Positions 33,001 through 43,898 of a DNA stretch of 64,000 nucleotides are shown one piece after another. Each line of letters begins with the position of its first letter. Position 1 is the stretch's first letter. The stretch is taken from NCBI GenBank assembly GCA_964030785.1, contig OZ034970.1, positions 38,989,401 to 39,053,400 on the forward strand, read 5' to 3'. The position numbers were made by a program, and so were the translations under genes. The stretch comes from Siderastrea siderea. Lineage: Eukaryota > Cnidaria > Anthozoa > Scleractinia > Rhizangiidae. Under the pieces are notes generated by a model, which saw nothing but the letters and a program-made list of their open reading frames with translations, searched no databases and had not been told where the DNA came from.

Positions 33001-33156
33001 ATGCCCGGGGTATGCCCGGGGGGGGGATGTTGAAGTTTCGAATTGATCGGCGCATAAGTAACTTACAGTTTTGTCTTTCTCTGTATCAGAACCATCTGAG
33101 CTTGTACCATCTTCCGAAGAGTTTGAGCTAGAGTCTACTGCATGATTTTTGTCCAT
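25474..33156 (-). CDS. RRP36: Ribosomal RNA processing protein 36, complete (9 coding exons)
   Basis: Nucleolar SSU-processome factor for early pre-rRNA cleavage and 40S assembly. Coding exons (high to low): 33156-33067, 32419-32404, 31147-31087, 30403-30326, 30147-30081, 29782-29678, 28284-28210, 27238-27121, 25619-25474. Every junction has GT/AG and keeps frame, summing to 756 nt (251 aa plus TGA), close to the family's usual length (about 255-260). Order: acidic Ser-rich N-terminus (MDKNHAVDSSSNSSED); YNKAIHGLF; ENKNRPREISSK; RLRQVIPVKK; SRDPRFDELSG, the best family signature; KAYSFLNDVKANEKK; LKNELKKTKD; LVKQGKRPFYLKK; LKSSGKLEHYLKKK and a basic C-terminus. At least three MITEs sit in its introns. 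A YY1-type site lies just upstream. Confidence is high for identity and exons, less for UTRs. Confidence 0.95.
26470..26600. repeat. TGTGCCTG-rich low-complexity tract in RRP36 intron 8
   Basis: Repeated GTGCCTGTG/GTGTCTGTG words. No exon here. The rest of 25620-27120 is intron without recognised features. Confidence 0.5.
27880..28165. mobile_element. MITE loaded with CCAAT boxes, in RRP36 intron 7
   Basis: TAGAGCGGTTTTCAATTGAG pairs with the right end, which reverse-complements to TAGAGCGCTTTTCAAATGAG; both continue GTGTCG. The 286-bp body holds at least five ATTGG/CCAAT words in both orientations (near 27950, 27984, 28003, 28075 and 28107), the core of the NF-Y site. It ends 45 bp from exon 7 (28210-28284). 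Confidence 0.75.
28616..28833. mobile_element. piggyBac-like MITE (TTAA), family shared with 47308-47522
   Basis: Flanked by TTAA at each end. Termini CCCTTAAAGCCCC and GGGGGCTAAAGGG are inverted. The interior (ATTCTCCTTACT, CAAGACA.TTCAT, TTTGGTGATCATTT, GATGCTGATCA) matches 47308-47522 in the same orientation. It lies in RRP36 intron 6. Confidence 0.8.
28850..28882. repeat. Short hairpin GTTAGCCCTTCG / CGAAGGGCTAAC
   Basis: Twelve-bp perfect arms around a TCAAGG loop, directly beside the preceding MITE. Confidence 0.7.
29928..30017. repeat. (ATT)n microsatellite
   Basis: About 90 bp of ATT triplets with two interruptions, in RRP36 intron 5. The poly-Ile and poly-Tyr frames across it are not genes. 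A second, longer tract is at 58400-58491. Confidence 0.95.
31573..31660. repeat. ~18-bp tandem repeat (ACTTATGATCAACACTAA)
   Basis: About five imperfect units in RRP36 intron 2. A MITE (31661-31949) is inserted in the array; the array resumes as CACTAACTGAG after it. Confidence 0.8.
31661..31949. mobile_element. MITE with CAC target duplication inside a tandem repeat
   Basis: TCTGGCACGGATCCAGG at the left pairs imperfectly with CCTAGATCCGCCCCAGA at the right. CAC occurs on both sides; removing the element restores TGATCAACACTAACTGAG, matching the neighbouring repeat unit. It lies in RRP36 intron 2. Confidence 0.7.
32404..32419 (-). CDS. RRP36: RRP36 16-nt microexon
   Basis: Exon 1 ends in phase 0 (GAC AAA ACT|GTAAGT), whereas exon 3 needs one leading base (x|AA TTA TCA). 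The 16-nt segment GTTCAGCTGAAAGAAG sits between an acceptor (TTTGTTTCGATCGTAG) and a donor (GTCAGT) and supplies VQLKE plus the missing G. It restores frame exactly. Confidence 0.75.
32576..33054. mobile_element. Harbinger-like MITE 12 bp from the RRP36 exon 1 donor
   Basis: TGCGCCGATCAATTCGAAAG at the left pairs with CTTTCGAATTGATCGGCGCA-type sequence at the right (one-base differences), continuing through C-runs; arms are about 55 bp. TAA flanks both ends (32573-32575, 33055-33057). Inner TTCAAATTCCC/TTCAAATGCCC words recur. The element begins about ten bases inside RRP36 intron 1. Confidence 0.8.
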
Positions 33157-33218
33157 GTTTCTTCTGTATCTACGTTCTACTTTTTGAATAAAACGTACAA
33201 TGAAATGTAATCAATCGT

Positions 33219-33230
33219 CCGCCATCTTGG
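33219..33230 (-). promoter_or_regulatory. YY1-type site upstream of RRP36
   Basis: CCGCCATCTTGG on the plus strand (CCAAGATGGCGG on the gene strand) matches the YY1 core GCCATCTTG. It lies 63 bp before the RRP36 ATG, the usual place just after the start of transcription in housekeeping and ribosome-biogenesis genes. The 99-codon minus frame 33211-33510 ends across this site and is probably chance. Confidence 0.5.
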
Positions 33231-33669
33231 ACGCGTTAAATATAGGAGCACTGGAAAGAACTAAGCTCGCCCCAGTTCCCAGTTCTCGTCCCCAGGGCGT
33301 TAGGAGCCCAGAGGAAATTGATACTTCCAATTCCAAGCGCCAGGTATTAGAAGTTGATGCTTCCAAGAACTCCCAAGCACTTGTCCCGCTTCGCTTGTCA
33401 GCCAATTTAATTTTCCATTCAAGAGTTTCGTTTATGCGATTCATGTTACGATTGGTGGGTAGAGCCCTTGTTTTCTTGCCTGATACCCCAGAAATCATCG
33501 CCAGCTTCAACGCAGTCTAAAAGTGTCACAATACCAGAAGAATTCATGCATCCTCCCAGGCAAATGCAGTGCATTTGCTTGCGTTGTAAGGCAGGGTTGG
33601 GGCACTGTTAGTCTATCCCGGGGCAAAAAAGGTACAGCTGTAATAAATCTGTGGCGATCTTACTCTATA

Positions 33670-33807
33670 AAGGAGGTTATAAAGACGATGGTAGATCCAC
33701 AGAAAGAAAGGGCATATGAAGAATACTGGGAATCAGCACTTCTGTGCGCCTTGGCTTGTCCTGAATTAACTTCTGTTGTGAATAGGCCTAAAAGGCGAAG
33801 AATCTGA
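33670..33807 (+). other. Possible coding fragment, unidentified
   Basis: The end of a plus frame reads MVDPQKERAYEEYWESALLC then a Pro/Arg/Lys-rich tail (VVNRPKRRRI) and TGA. It looks more protein-like than its surroundings but has no recognised family and no clear acceptor. It could be a decayed transposon gene. Confidence 0.2.
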
Positions 33808-33809
33808 CT

Positions 33810-34871
33810 ACTTTTTTTTCTAAATTTTTTCTTTCTCTGTACCGGCGTCCAGAGGGCAAAAGAAAATTCTTTTCCCAGTCGGAGGGTCCGACACTTACTG
33901 GAATGGACGTAAAGCAAAAGTGCTCAGTAGACTCCACTCAAACCGAGCTGTCATCGTAGGTTATTCATGAAATAGAATCGAACAAGTAAGCCCAGTTTGT
34001 CTTAAAAGTATTCATGAGCGTTGTCATGACTACTAAATTTGGGATAACGCCGAGTGTAATTCCTCAAACAGAACGATGCCTGCGTCGACGTTCTTTTAGT
34101 CCAGGTAAGATGTCACGATAAAGTACCGTGAGGTCAGAATGCTTGCGACAGAATTTTTCTTTTTCCGGCATAACTTTTTTCAGTTTTTTTCAAGGACTCC
34201 ACATACACACTAAAAGTCAACAAAAATCATCCCATGCGGAATACGAAAAAAATCCAAGTTTTGTTCTCCCATCATTCCCCCTGTAGACGCCATGTTTTAA
34301 TGCAAATTAGCTGTATTACAATTATGTTTTGCAAGAAAATTTCATTTTCAATCGCATCCAACATTTGAAATTTTCCATAAAAAGTGTTATCAATAGGCTA
34401 ATTAATGTTTGCACCCACTGATGGAAGGAAAAAAGCATCTTATATTGTATTTCCTCGGTAGGGGATTTTGGTATTATGACCAATGTTAGGGCATGATTAA
34501 TCATCCTTCATCATGTTTGTAAGTAAGGATAGAAATAAAATTGCAAATAACATAATTTCTCATACACAAAGACGGCGAGTTAGCTGATGGAGTACTGAAT
34601 CCGAGGAGAGACTGCAAGTTACGGGGAGGTCGGGCGGAGTTCATTTACGGATGGCATGCAAGTCCAGCCAGTCCTGCTATTCAAGATTCAAGTGAAGCTA
34701 TTCATTTTATGTAATGCTCGTTGACAATATGCTTTGTATAAGACGATTTTCTACAAGTTATTGTCGGCTTCAGGATTCCTACAATCTAAACAATGTTGAA
34801 TTCTGGAGGGAAACAACGAATAGCACTAGATTGGTGATCAGTGTCGATTTCATAGAACGAGCCGATGTTAT
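33810..34871. other. Intergenic region left of the LINE
   Basis: Nothing recognised. A short frame at 34714-35010 runs into the LINE tail and is not called. Confidence 0.4.
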
Positions 34872-35162
34872 GGCTTATGCTGAGATTTTTTTTTTTTTAA
34901 CAAAAGAACTAGTTTACAAGACTAATACAATGCATAAACACAGGAGCCAATTTACAGAACTAATACTACACTTACAAAAGAAGGACTTAATTACAACTGA
35001 ACTAATATAACACCTTACTTTAACAACAAGGCAAGTAGGAATATACAGTCAAAGTAAAATGACAAAGATAAATATACCTTTACAGTCTGGTCAAATGGAA
35101 AGGATAACTAAAACAGACAAAAAAGTGTTGGGGAAAAAAAAAAGCACCTTAACCTGGTTCCT

Positions 35163-38100
35163 TTATTTTGGTAGTGGTACAAAAGCTACCGCATCGCTTA
35201 TGCAGAGAGTGGTCCACTTTGCTTCATATTTTTTAAAGCTAGAGTTTTTAATAGCCATTTGTCTTTCACATTTGACTCTACTTTCCAGTAAGGCAAGAAA
35301 GACCTTTATGCTAGGAGTCTCTGACAGATTTCTTGCGAGGTATACATGATATTTAGCAATAAGAAGATAGTGATTAAAAGCGTGAAGGCTGGTGTTCTCA
35401 GGTCTGTATCCATAAAGGATTTCCGACCAAGTAGGATTGAAATTTTCAGAGCGATTTGTATTCCACCATTCTATGACGTCTTCCCAAAAAAGTTTAACTT
35501 CGGGGCACTCGCAAAACCTATGAAGAAGTGTTTCATTTTGACAGCGGCAGTGTTCGCAGTGTGGTGACTCTTTTATTTTCATTTTATACAGTGAAAGGTT
35601 GGTAGGTATGATGTTGTGCACGAGTTTATACTGAAAGCTTCTTAATTTATTTTCAACGGTGACTCTAAAAGGAAGTTCGTAGACATCCTTTTTCACTAGA
35701 TTTCATAGTGTGATTTCAACAACTGGGGGAGAGAAGGACCTTTCCGTAAGCATCAAACGGGCTTTTTTTGTGGAAACCCTGTCATCGCTATTAGAAACAG
35801 CCTTTGAGAGTTCGCTAACACCACAGACAATGTTGCTCGTGATTTCATTTTTCCACGCTTTAGGGATAGCAGCAAGAACGCCAGCGTAGTCGAGGAAAGT
35901 GCATCGAACGCTGAATTTGCGTTTAAAACTTTCGAAAGAAAGGAATTGGTCGTGATTGTCGAGGAGATCACTTATTTTTAAAATGTCTTTATTAACCCAT
36001 GTTTTGTAATATATCGTCTTACCATTTGTTTTTATAAACCGGTTGTTCCATAAAAATTCTTGTTTGAATTCGTTTGCATTTAGCGGTTCTTTGAAATTCA
36101 GTTCTTGCCACACCTTTAGAATATTTTTATAGAAAGGTGGTAAATTATTGAGGTTCAGTAATTTTAGGTCGAAATTACATTGAAATAGGAAAGCTCCTCC
36201 GACTTTGCTTAATAAGGAATCAAGGCGGGCACACCAGTGACTGCCGGCCGATTCGCAATAACGATTTACCCAGGTAAACTTGAGAGATTTTACAACATCC
36301 TCGAAGTTAATCATATTTAAACCGCCTTTGCAGACTGGGCCAATCAACGTTTTTCTTTTAATTTTATCAGGTTTGAAATTCCAGATAAAGGAGAAGATGG
36401 TGCTGTTGACCTCTTTAACGAATTCGGCAGGAACGTTTAAGACGGAGCAGCAGTAAACAAGTTTGGCGATTGCTAAATTCTTTACGATGGCTATTCTGCC
36501 TAGGATGGTTAGATGTCTTTTGCACCAGATGTTAAGAACTTTTTTAAGTTTCGCAAGCTTTTCTTCAAAGTTTAATTTGATTCCAACATTAGCGTTGTAA
36601 GGGAAAGTTATTCCAAGTGCAGTGACATATTCTTTCGGCCACGAAATACCAAAAGGATCGTCTTTTCCTAATCTACTTTTCCAACGACCTAGCCACAGAC
36701 CCTCAGTTTTTGATCTATTAATTTTCAGACCTGATAGATTGCTAAACTGATCAAGGAGAGCAAATAGAGACTCTGCAGAAGGGTCGTCGCGGATAAAGGC
36801 GGTGGTGTCGTCTGCATACAAACTAAGTTTAGTGATCTTATTCCCGTTTTCAAGACCTTTAATGGAATCGGTGATTCTTATTTGGTGTGCAAGTGGTTCT
36901 AAAGCGAGAACGAAGAGCAATCCTGAAAGAGGACACCCCTGTCTCACTCCTCTTTGTAAAGAAAAAAACTTTGAAGAGTGACCATTGTTAGTAACGCAGC
37001 TAGAAATATTGCTGTAGAATGTGCGAATCCAATTGAGAAAGCTTGGGCCAAAGTTCATAGTGTCGAGAACCTTAAAAAGGTAGTCCCACTCTAAGGAGTC
37101 GAAGGCCTTTTCAAAATCTAGAAAGAGTATCATACCTTCCTTATTTTCACGTTGTTCAATTATGTCTGTAATTAGGCGGATGTTTTCACCGATGTATCTG
37201 CCTTTAATGTACCCTGTTTGGTCCCGCTCTATTAACAGAGGGAGTACCTTTTCTAAACGCCTTACAATACATTTCGTTGCTAATTTATAGTCGGTATTTA
37301 AGAGAGAGAGGGGGCGCCAGTTTTTAAGCAGTAAAGGATCTTTGTTCTTTTTTGGGATCAGGGAGATGATTCCTTGTCTCTGCGAGATAGAAAGCTCCCC
37401 CAGTAAGGCGCCATGGTTGAGACACTCAATCAGAGGGCCCGACAGCTCCTTCCAGAAGCGTAGATAGAACTCTGCAGATAAACCGTCCGTGCCCGGCGAC
37501 TTATTATGTTGAAAAGTTTTTAAAGCGGCGAGGCATTCTTCTGCGGTTATTAAACCTTCGCAAAGGCTTTGTTGCTCGTCGCCCAGTCTAGGTAGAGATT
37601 CATATTCACAGAAAGATAATGGGTCTGCAGCTGCTAGCGGTTTTTGAGAGGTATAAAGCTGGTTGTAAAAGTTTTTCATGGCGCTTAAAATGGACGTTGG
37701 GTCCTTAACAGTAATACCCTCGAGCGTCTTTAATTTTGTGATATGTCTTTTTTCATAACTTCTTTTTTCTAGGTTAAAGAAGTATTTGTTACATTTCTCA
37801 CCCAACTCGTACCATCTTGCTCTGCTCCTAATTATGGAGCCTTTGGTTTTCTGCACAGCAATTTCGTCTAATTCAATTTTGAGTTTCTGGGCCTCGTTTG
37901 CAAGGGAAATGTTTTCTGGGAATGCGTCGATACGTGAGTTTATTTCGTCTAATTTTTGGGAAGATTTTGTTCCATGTTTCTTTCTGCGTTAGCTTTCCTT
38001 TTGGCAAAACGGATGGCGAACATCCGAATCTCCATTTTTAACATTTCCCAATAAAGCCTTTTGTCAGCAGTACCTTTGTGTTTTTCACAAGCATGTTTGA

Positions 38101-38911
38101 TAATAAAGCTCATTTTTGTGACAAATTCTTCGTTCTCCAGGAGAGAATTGTTAAACTTCCAGTAACCTGGTCCTCTTTTTTCCTGTGTTTCCTCTGGTTT
38201 AATTGAAATGATGACGGGGGAATGATCTGAGTCGTAGTACGAGCCGATGTCGGTTTTTGAAACCCGATCTAATAACTGTTTTGAGATGAGCCAAAAGTCT
38301 AACCTACATCTGATCTTCCCTGAGCAGTTTTTCCAGGTATATCGTGTTTCATGTGGGTGTTGTTTTCGCAAAGAATCGACAAGGTCGTAGTTGCTGCAGA
38401 GATCCTCTACCGTTTTGATAACATCTTTTTTAACCTGAACGTCTTTACCTCCAAATTTATCTAAAGCGGACAACGGACAATTGAAGTCTCCGCCAATCAA
38501 GACTCTGTCGGTTTGGCATTCACGGATGGAATCGGTCATCTTTCTAAAGAAAGTGATTTGCTGGGTTTGGTCGTTTGGGGCGTAAATGTTAACAAAGCAA
38601 AATTCATCCTTGCCAATAGTTGTGTTTACAACCAAAAACCTGCCATTTTTATCTCGTGTAACATTTGTCACCTCTTTACATAAGGAGGGTCTGAAAAGGA
38701 TCATAACACCTCTGCTGTGTTTCGAACCGTGCGCAAAAAATATTTCACCGCCCCACTCAGCTCGCCAGAATGCCTCCAAACTAGCGTCGCTGTATGTCTC
38801 TTGAAGGAAAATTACGTCAAAGTTTTTAAGATGGAGCCACCGAAAAAGCTTTCTTCTTTTGATGGATTTGTTAAGGCCTCTTGCGTTAAAGGAAACTGCA
38901 TTTAGGTCCAT
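35163..38911 (-). pseudogene. LINE ORF2: endonuclease-reverse transcriptase (one stop, one frameshift)
   Basis: Starts MDLNAVSFNARGLN. The APE-type endonuclease shows NARGLN, LQETY, GGDFNCPLS and YDSDHSPV (catalytic N, E, D/N and SDH). The frame shifts near 37960-37990, where the sequence after AERNMEQ continues in another frame as KSSQKLDEINSRIDAF. The RT then runs with SPGTDGLSAEFY, LFLDFEKAFDSLEW, RQGCPLSG and the active site LYADDTTAF. An in-frame TGA follows VVEITL near 35703; reading through gives NLVKKDVYELPF and a C-terminal zinc finger (CEHC...LLHRFCECP) ending at VPLPK. Roughly 1250 codons, standard for L1/Tx1. Confidence 0.93.
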
Positions 38912-39338
38912 GTTGAAGTTAGATTTATGAATTTCATTCCCGAGAGATATTCGTGTACCGCACTCTGCAACACTTCGATAGCGTTTAGCTTTGCAATCGG
39001 AGTCTTTATAAGAATGATAAGCACATTACAATTAACGAAGGAAAAAGTTAGGTGAAAATGGATTGTAAATAGAAACAAAAGTACGCAACAACTGACACTT
39101 AACATAAAAGGAACACTAATTAAGCTGCGAAGCAGCTTATTGTATAGGAGGGAAAAGCGAAAAACATTATTGAATAGCATCGGTTGCTATGCCAAGACAT
39201 ACAACACCCTCCCACAAAACTCTCCGCAAAAATTAGATTGATAAGTGAAAGCAAAGGAAGGCGAGGTGTCGAAAAAAAGGGAAAGCTTACATATTAGCAT
39301 AATTGGCGAGGGAGAAAAAAAGGTTTTATGATAACAAA

Positions 39339-40232
39339 TTAGAGGCAATTTTTTAGGTCTTCGGCATTGTAGATTCTAATAGCATGATCGCTTTGAGACT
39401 TTCTAATAAAAATTTTACCATCCACAGTCCATGCGTTCTGCCAGTTATGATCTTTTTTGAACTTTCTTGCTTTAGCAAAAAGATCGCGCCTGTAGTTTGT
39501 TAGATTTTCGTTGATATAAACAGCATCTGTGTTATTGAAAAAGTTTTTCAGGCTTACTGATTTAAGATGTTTTCTTGCTTTGTAAAGTTCGCTTTTCGCT
39601 CTTTAGGACCTGAAGCGAACTATGATTGGTTTGGGGGCGTCTGGTCTTCGTGAAGACATCCTGTGGCATATGTCTATGTCGTTATCGGTGATGTGAACGT
39701 TGACCGCTTTGGCAAGCTTGATGACTTTCTCAGTGACATTTTCTTCCGGTGACTCAGAAATTCCGTGGATTTCAAGGTTGTGTTTTCTAGTATATTGTTC
39801 TAGATCATCAAATTGATTGATAGCTGTTCCGAGATCGCTGGTGAGATCATCAATTTCTTGATAAAGGCCATCGATTTCGTCTTCGGCAGTTCCAACTGCT
39901 CGTTTGAGCGAGTTCACCTCAGTCTTCAATGCTTCGTTCTTCGTCTCTAAGCTTTCGACTTTGCTGATATGGAATTCAAGTGACTTTTGTAGCTCGTTGT
40001 AAAGGTTGCGAAGTGCTCGGTTCTCTTTGAGAAGCTCGTCCGTATTTCTTTGTATTTTGTTAAGCGCGCTCCAGGTACCTGCCAGATCGTTCTGTTCGGA
40101 CATCAAGTACTCTGAGGTCTTTGCGGATTTGTTTGGTGGTATTTCGGGCGAGTTGCTGCTGCTCGATCTTTCACCTCGCTTCCCTCCGATAGAACGCGGT
40201 GTTTCCTCACATACAACTAGTTTTTCTGCCAT
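39339..40232 (-). pseudogene. LINE ORF1: coiled-coil RNA-binding protein (one premature stop)
   Basis: Begins MAEKLVVCEETPRS, has a Ser-rich basic region, then a long coiled coil (leucines roughly every seven residues between about 60 and 150), then the RRM-like domain with RKHNLEIHGI. A TAA at 39603-39605 interrupts after IIVRFRS. The same frame continues without further stops through SELYKARKHL, TDAVYINENL and WTVDGKIFIRK to a natural TAA at 39339-39341 (297 codons). ORF1p chaperones LINE RNA. Confidence 0.88.
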
Positions 40233-40439
40233 TCAGTTGAAAAGCGGAGAGTTCAGGCAGCCTACTCGAAAAAGACGCTGCCGTCCATCTTGACTCGCTC
40301 TCAAGGGCCGGCTTATGCTGAGATACTGAACAACTGTAGTTCCGTATCCCCTTCTAGTCCGATATGCTTTCGCAGTGCTCTGGTATCTACAGCAACTAAA
40401 AACACTGTGAAATATAAAGTAAAACAAATATAAAGATGT

Positions 40440-41240
40440 AATCAAGTATAGTATAACTAAGTCAACATTTGAGTTTCTGTATATTCAGACATTGGGATCC
40501 TCTTTGATTGATGAATGAACATGAAACAAGTCTATAAATGAGCTGCCCTTCATGTGAAAAAGCGTAACATGTGTCATGTCGGTGGAGAATATGCTTCACA
40601 GATCACCAGTTGCTCTGCCCAACAAGGGCATGCCCTGAGATCTACAAGAAGACATTATTATGCTTCGTGATAAAGGCAGTGCTTCTGTCAACCAAAAAAG
40701 GGCGAAGAAAGTACGCACTTAGGAAGGACAATATGTTCAGAAGGAATGCATAAAAAGATGGGGCTTTAACTATTACGACGAAACTGGCTGCAAAAAGCAC
40801 AGGACAAATCAACACTCCAAGGCCATTCACGCTAAAATCGTCATAAATCAAAAATGTGAAATACGGCCCTATGACGCGTTAAGTCAAAACCACTGCGTTT
40901 AAAACAATAAATCTCAATCTACGAGGAAAGCAATATTAATGCTGTGAAAGGAGGCAGAAGTTTTCAATAATGTTTGTGCGAAAACGCAGTTTATGATAAC
41001 AGGGCAATAGCAAATTTAGAACAGGGAGAGGTATTTCAAAGCAATAAAACGTGAAGGGTTCTGAGTCTGAAGAAAGGCAAAACACTCGAGACTGAAATCT
41101 CGAGCAACCTTAGATTGATAGATAGATTAAGATTTATTAAGTTACCTACCTAAATAGCTTGAGCTAATGACGGAAGGGGCGGCGGTCAGATTAAAGTCTA
41201 CGAACATGCGCTGGCAGCCTTCTAACTCCCGGCAGGGCGC
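40440..41240. other. Intergenic region right of the LINE
   Basis: No gene recognised. A GATAGATAGATT run at about 41115-41130 may be the simple-repeat tail of the CR1-like remnant that follows. Confidence 0.35.
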
Positions 41241-41249
41241 CTGCTTTAA

Positions 41250-41585
41250 AACTATTTAGATATGTAGCACTAACAAAGTAAATTCCACATTCTAATACAT
41301 CTTGGAAAATAAAGGAACTGGCGAGCAAGTTTTGTTAACTGTCAACGTGGCGTCGAATAGAGGTAGTATTACATGAGCCAGATATACAGTTAGGAACCGT
41401 ACATGGAGCTAGGCCATTGTTGAACTTATAAAACAAAGCAGATTGAATATACAATCACCTGACTCCTAGTGCGTCCCAGCCTAAAGAAAGAACTAGTTCG
41501 GATGAACTAACATTACATGTACAATTATTGTAGTTGTTGAAAACTAATCGTGCTGCCTTCCTTGGCACCTGCTCTAGCCACAACA
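41250..41585 (-). pseudogene. CR1/L2-like LINE reverse transcriptase, C-terminal remnant
   Basis: The minus frame reads WLEQVPRKAARLVFNNYNN, then LVLSLGWDALGVR, stop, LYIQSALFYKFNNGLAP, TSIRRHVDS, stop. The LExVQRRAARxV and LGWxxLxxRR motifs mark the thumb/C-terminus of CR1/L2-type RTs. At least two in-frame stops. Confidence 0.7.
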
Positions 41586-41599
41586 CGTTGGTATCAGCG

Positions 41600-43340
41600 T
41601 AGGGGCTCAGGTTGAGAAGCCGTACTTCAGGAAGGGCCTGATGAGAGAGAGAGTTAGGTTCTATCTTTAACAGAAGGTTGCAGAGATCAGAGACCTATGT
41701 GTTACCAAAAGTTTCCTGTTTGCCTTGGCGATGACCCTGCAGCAGTGGCCGGCCACCAGAGAAGAGATTCACTAAAGTCCATTGTGCAAAGCGTTACAGC
41801 ATTATAGTCCCTACGTACGGCCCAGGTCCCTTGAAGTTGCTTTGACATTACATATCCCTTCTGCGCTGTAGTGATTAGACAAAGAGATTTACTCCCCATG
41901 GTCTCTCTCCACCCAAGTATTTAAACAGGTACCAGCCTGAACAGTTAAGGAATCCTAACAGAAATGCTGAGGGGGGGGGGGGGGGGAAAGGGAGGAAGGG
42001 GGGGGGGGTAAGTAGAGGTTCATTTAACTATAGAAAGGGAAGGAAGCCCATGAGGTTGCAGCATCATTGACCTTAAAAAATTCAAGATCACCGTTCATTC
42101 ACGTTTTCACTAAATTCCCTCCTTCCTCCACCCCCCAATCAGCATCACTGAACTCCACCAACAGCACACACAGTCACAAATTTTCACTGTCCCCTTTCTC
42201 GAAATACTCTAGATTATCCCAGCCAGGAATGCCTTCACTAAACCACGATTCCATTAAATTTTCGAGGCTCTCCGATGCCAGTCCGTATTGCTGAAATTTA
42301 GACCAGCCTCCCATTTATCAACAGCACACACAATCACTAACTCCACCACCAAAAGCATTTTATAAGAGGCTTTTATTCGCCCTCGTCACGCAGATTAACA
42401 GAAACCCTTGTTTACAGAGTGAACTCGTCCGGAGAATGTTCACAGGAAACCTACTAGTACAAAGTTCACTGTTTTCGCTAACACAACTGCTGCGTGGATA
42501 AAAGTATTCCAAAGGAAAAGCATTAATATCAAAAAACTACCTTGAAACAAGTTTTTTTTAAACTGAAATCAACATTTAGACTTATCAAAAGGAGGGCTGA
42601 AGTTATCTGTATTGTTGTCAAAGCAGTTTAACCTAGAAAGGAAGACAGTCTCTATTAAGATTATGTTGTTTAAGTTTAAGTTTGCGTACGTATTCCTCGT
42701 GCAATTCCACCCACACACCTAAAAATGGACTTAACAACATTCGGTTTGAGAGTGAGGAAAGCTGCTGAATGACCTGAAATCGTTGAAATGAAACTCTTTG
42801 ACGACTATCAAAAGCTGTTTCCGTAGACGGTTGATAGTAAAAGTTACCTTTTTTGACGGCTGACGGCTAAACTGTATGCCGTTTGATGCTTGATGGTTGA
42901 CTCCATTGACACCCCCTTGAATGTCTGTGTGGCTAGTATTTGCAAAAATTTGGAACTGTGAAGAGTCTTTTATCAGGTTCCGAAAGGAGTTTAGGGATAA
43001 AAATGCAGGGCTTCAAGGCGCAAAAACGGAAATCATGAAGCTCTAGTGCTCCATTCAATTTCTTCACTCCAGGACTCCATTTACTACCCAAAATCAGCAT
43101 TTTTGTTGGGACCGCGCTACTCGGCAAAAACATTTTGAGCTCCGGGGCAAGGTTCCAACCCTCTTCCCAATTAGGACCCTGTAAAATTTTACGCTCAAAA
43201 CAAATGGTCGGCGAAGACGCGCGCGCTTCTAATTTTTGTAAGAACGACGTTCGCAACTGTGACGTTTTACTGCTGAAACAAATTAAACCAATGCAATCGG
43301 AACTCGCAACCTATTGTGTTTGAACTCTTTGCATAGAGTG
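41600..43340. other. Repeat-rich intergenic region
   Basis: Long G-tracts at 41970-42008. Pyrimidine-rich sequence at 42100-42330 produces a spurious frame. TCAAAAAAGGTAACTTTTAC-type short inverted words lie near 42830-42860. No gene recognised. Confidence 0.35.
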
Positions 43341-43344
43341 ACGA

Positions 43345-43854
43345 ATGAAGAAAAAGCTGCAGTTAGTCGTCTTGTTGAGCGTTTTACTTTTGTTTGAGCT
43401 GACGGCGGGTTTACCTCGTTCTGGAGCTCCTCATCAAAATACTGGTCGTGAGATAGAAGAAAGAAAATCTGAAACCACTTTGCCGCAAACTAAAGATGAT
43501 TCATCAACGGTCCTAAAGGCTCACGTGCATAGACAAAAAGTTCACCTCCTCGGGCTGTCACATCTGCATTTAGCTTCACAAGATCAAAACAGGAAAGGCA
43601 ACAACGAGAGGAATGCTTTTCACAGATGGTTTTCTGCCAACCACAGGAAGCCCAAGTTCATAGCGATCTCGATCTTCCTAGGATGTGTGGTGTTCATGGC
43701 TTTGGCGTTTGCTGTCGCATGCTGTTGGTATCACATAAAGGAGAGCAAGAGAATTAAGAAGGCAACTCATGTGGACGTACAGTCACGACAAGAACTTATA
43801 CCGGACCACGTCAGCAAGATTGAAGATGCTCATATTGATGTTGGAAAGCATTGA
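43345..43854 (+). CDS. Orphan single-pass (type I) membrane protein
   Basis: A 169-residue intronless frame. Residues 1-21 are a clear signal peptide (MKKKLQLVVLLSVLLLFELTA, cleavage likely before GLPRSG). Residues 22-105 form a polar, His/Lys-rich extracellular segment. Residues about 106-131 are a strong membrane helix (FIAISIFLGCVVFMALAFAV...WY), followed by a 38-residue cytoplasmic tail starting HIKESKRIKK. No cysteines in the ectodomain and no known domain. An AATAAA signal at 43899-43904, 45 bp after the stop, supports a real short 3' UTR. Possibly a taxon-restricted gene; function unknown. Confidence 0.7.
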   Translation: MKKKLQLVVLLSVLLLFELTAGLPRSGAPHQNTGREIEERKSETTLPQTKDDSSTVLKAHVHRQKVHLLGLSHLHLASQDQNRKGNNERNAFHRWFSANHRKPKFIAISIFLGCVVFMALAFAVACCWYHIKESKRIKKATHVDVQSRQELIPDHVSKIEDAHIDVGKH

Positions 43855-43898
43855 AGCAACCCGCGGAGTTTTGATTCTGTGCGGAGTTTTGATTCGGT

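Larger units (their letters stand above)
34887..40309 (-). mobile_element. Full-length L1/Tx1-type LINE with 15-bp target duplication
   Basis: The duplication GGCTTATGCTGAGAT occurs at 34872-34886, next to the poly-A (plus-strand T-run), and at 40310-40324, next to the 5' end. Between them lie a 77-bp 5' UTR, ORF1, ORF2 (endonuclease, reverse transcriptase, zinc knuckle), about 260 bp of 3' UTR and the A-tail, 5423 bp in all. Intact ends and only three coding lesions suggest a fairly recent insertion, now dead. A canonical target-primed reverse transcription product. Confidence 0.93.

Noticed and set aside
33211..33510. 99-codon minus-strand frame just upstream of RRP36
   Set aside because: Ends in the YY1-like promoter site and has no similarity; probably promoter sequence open by chance.
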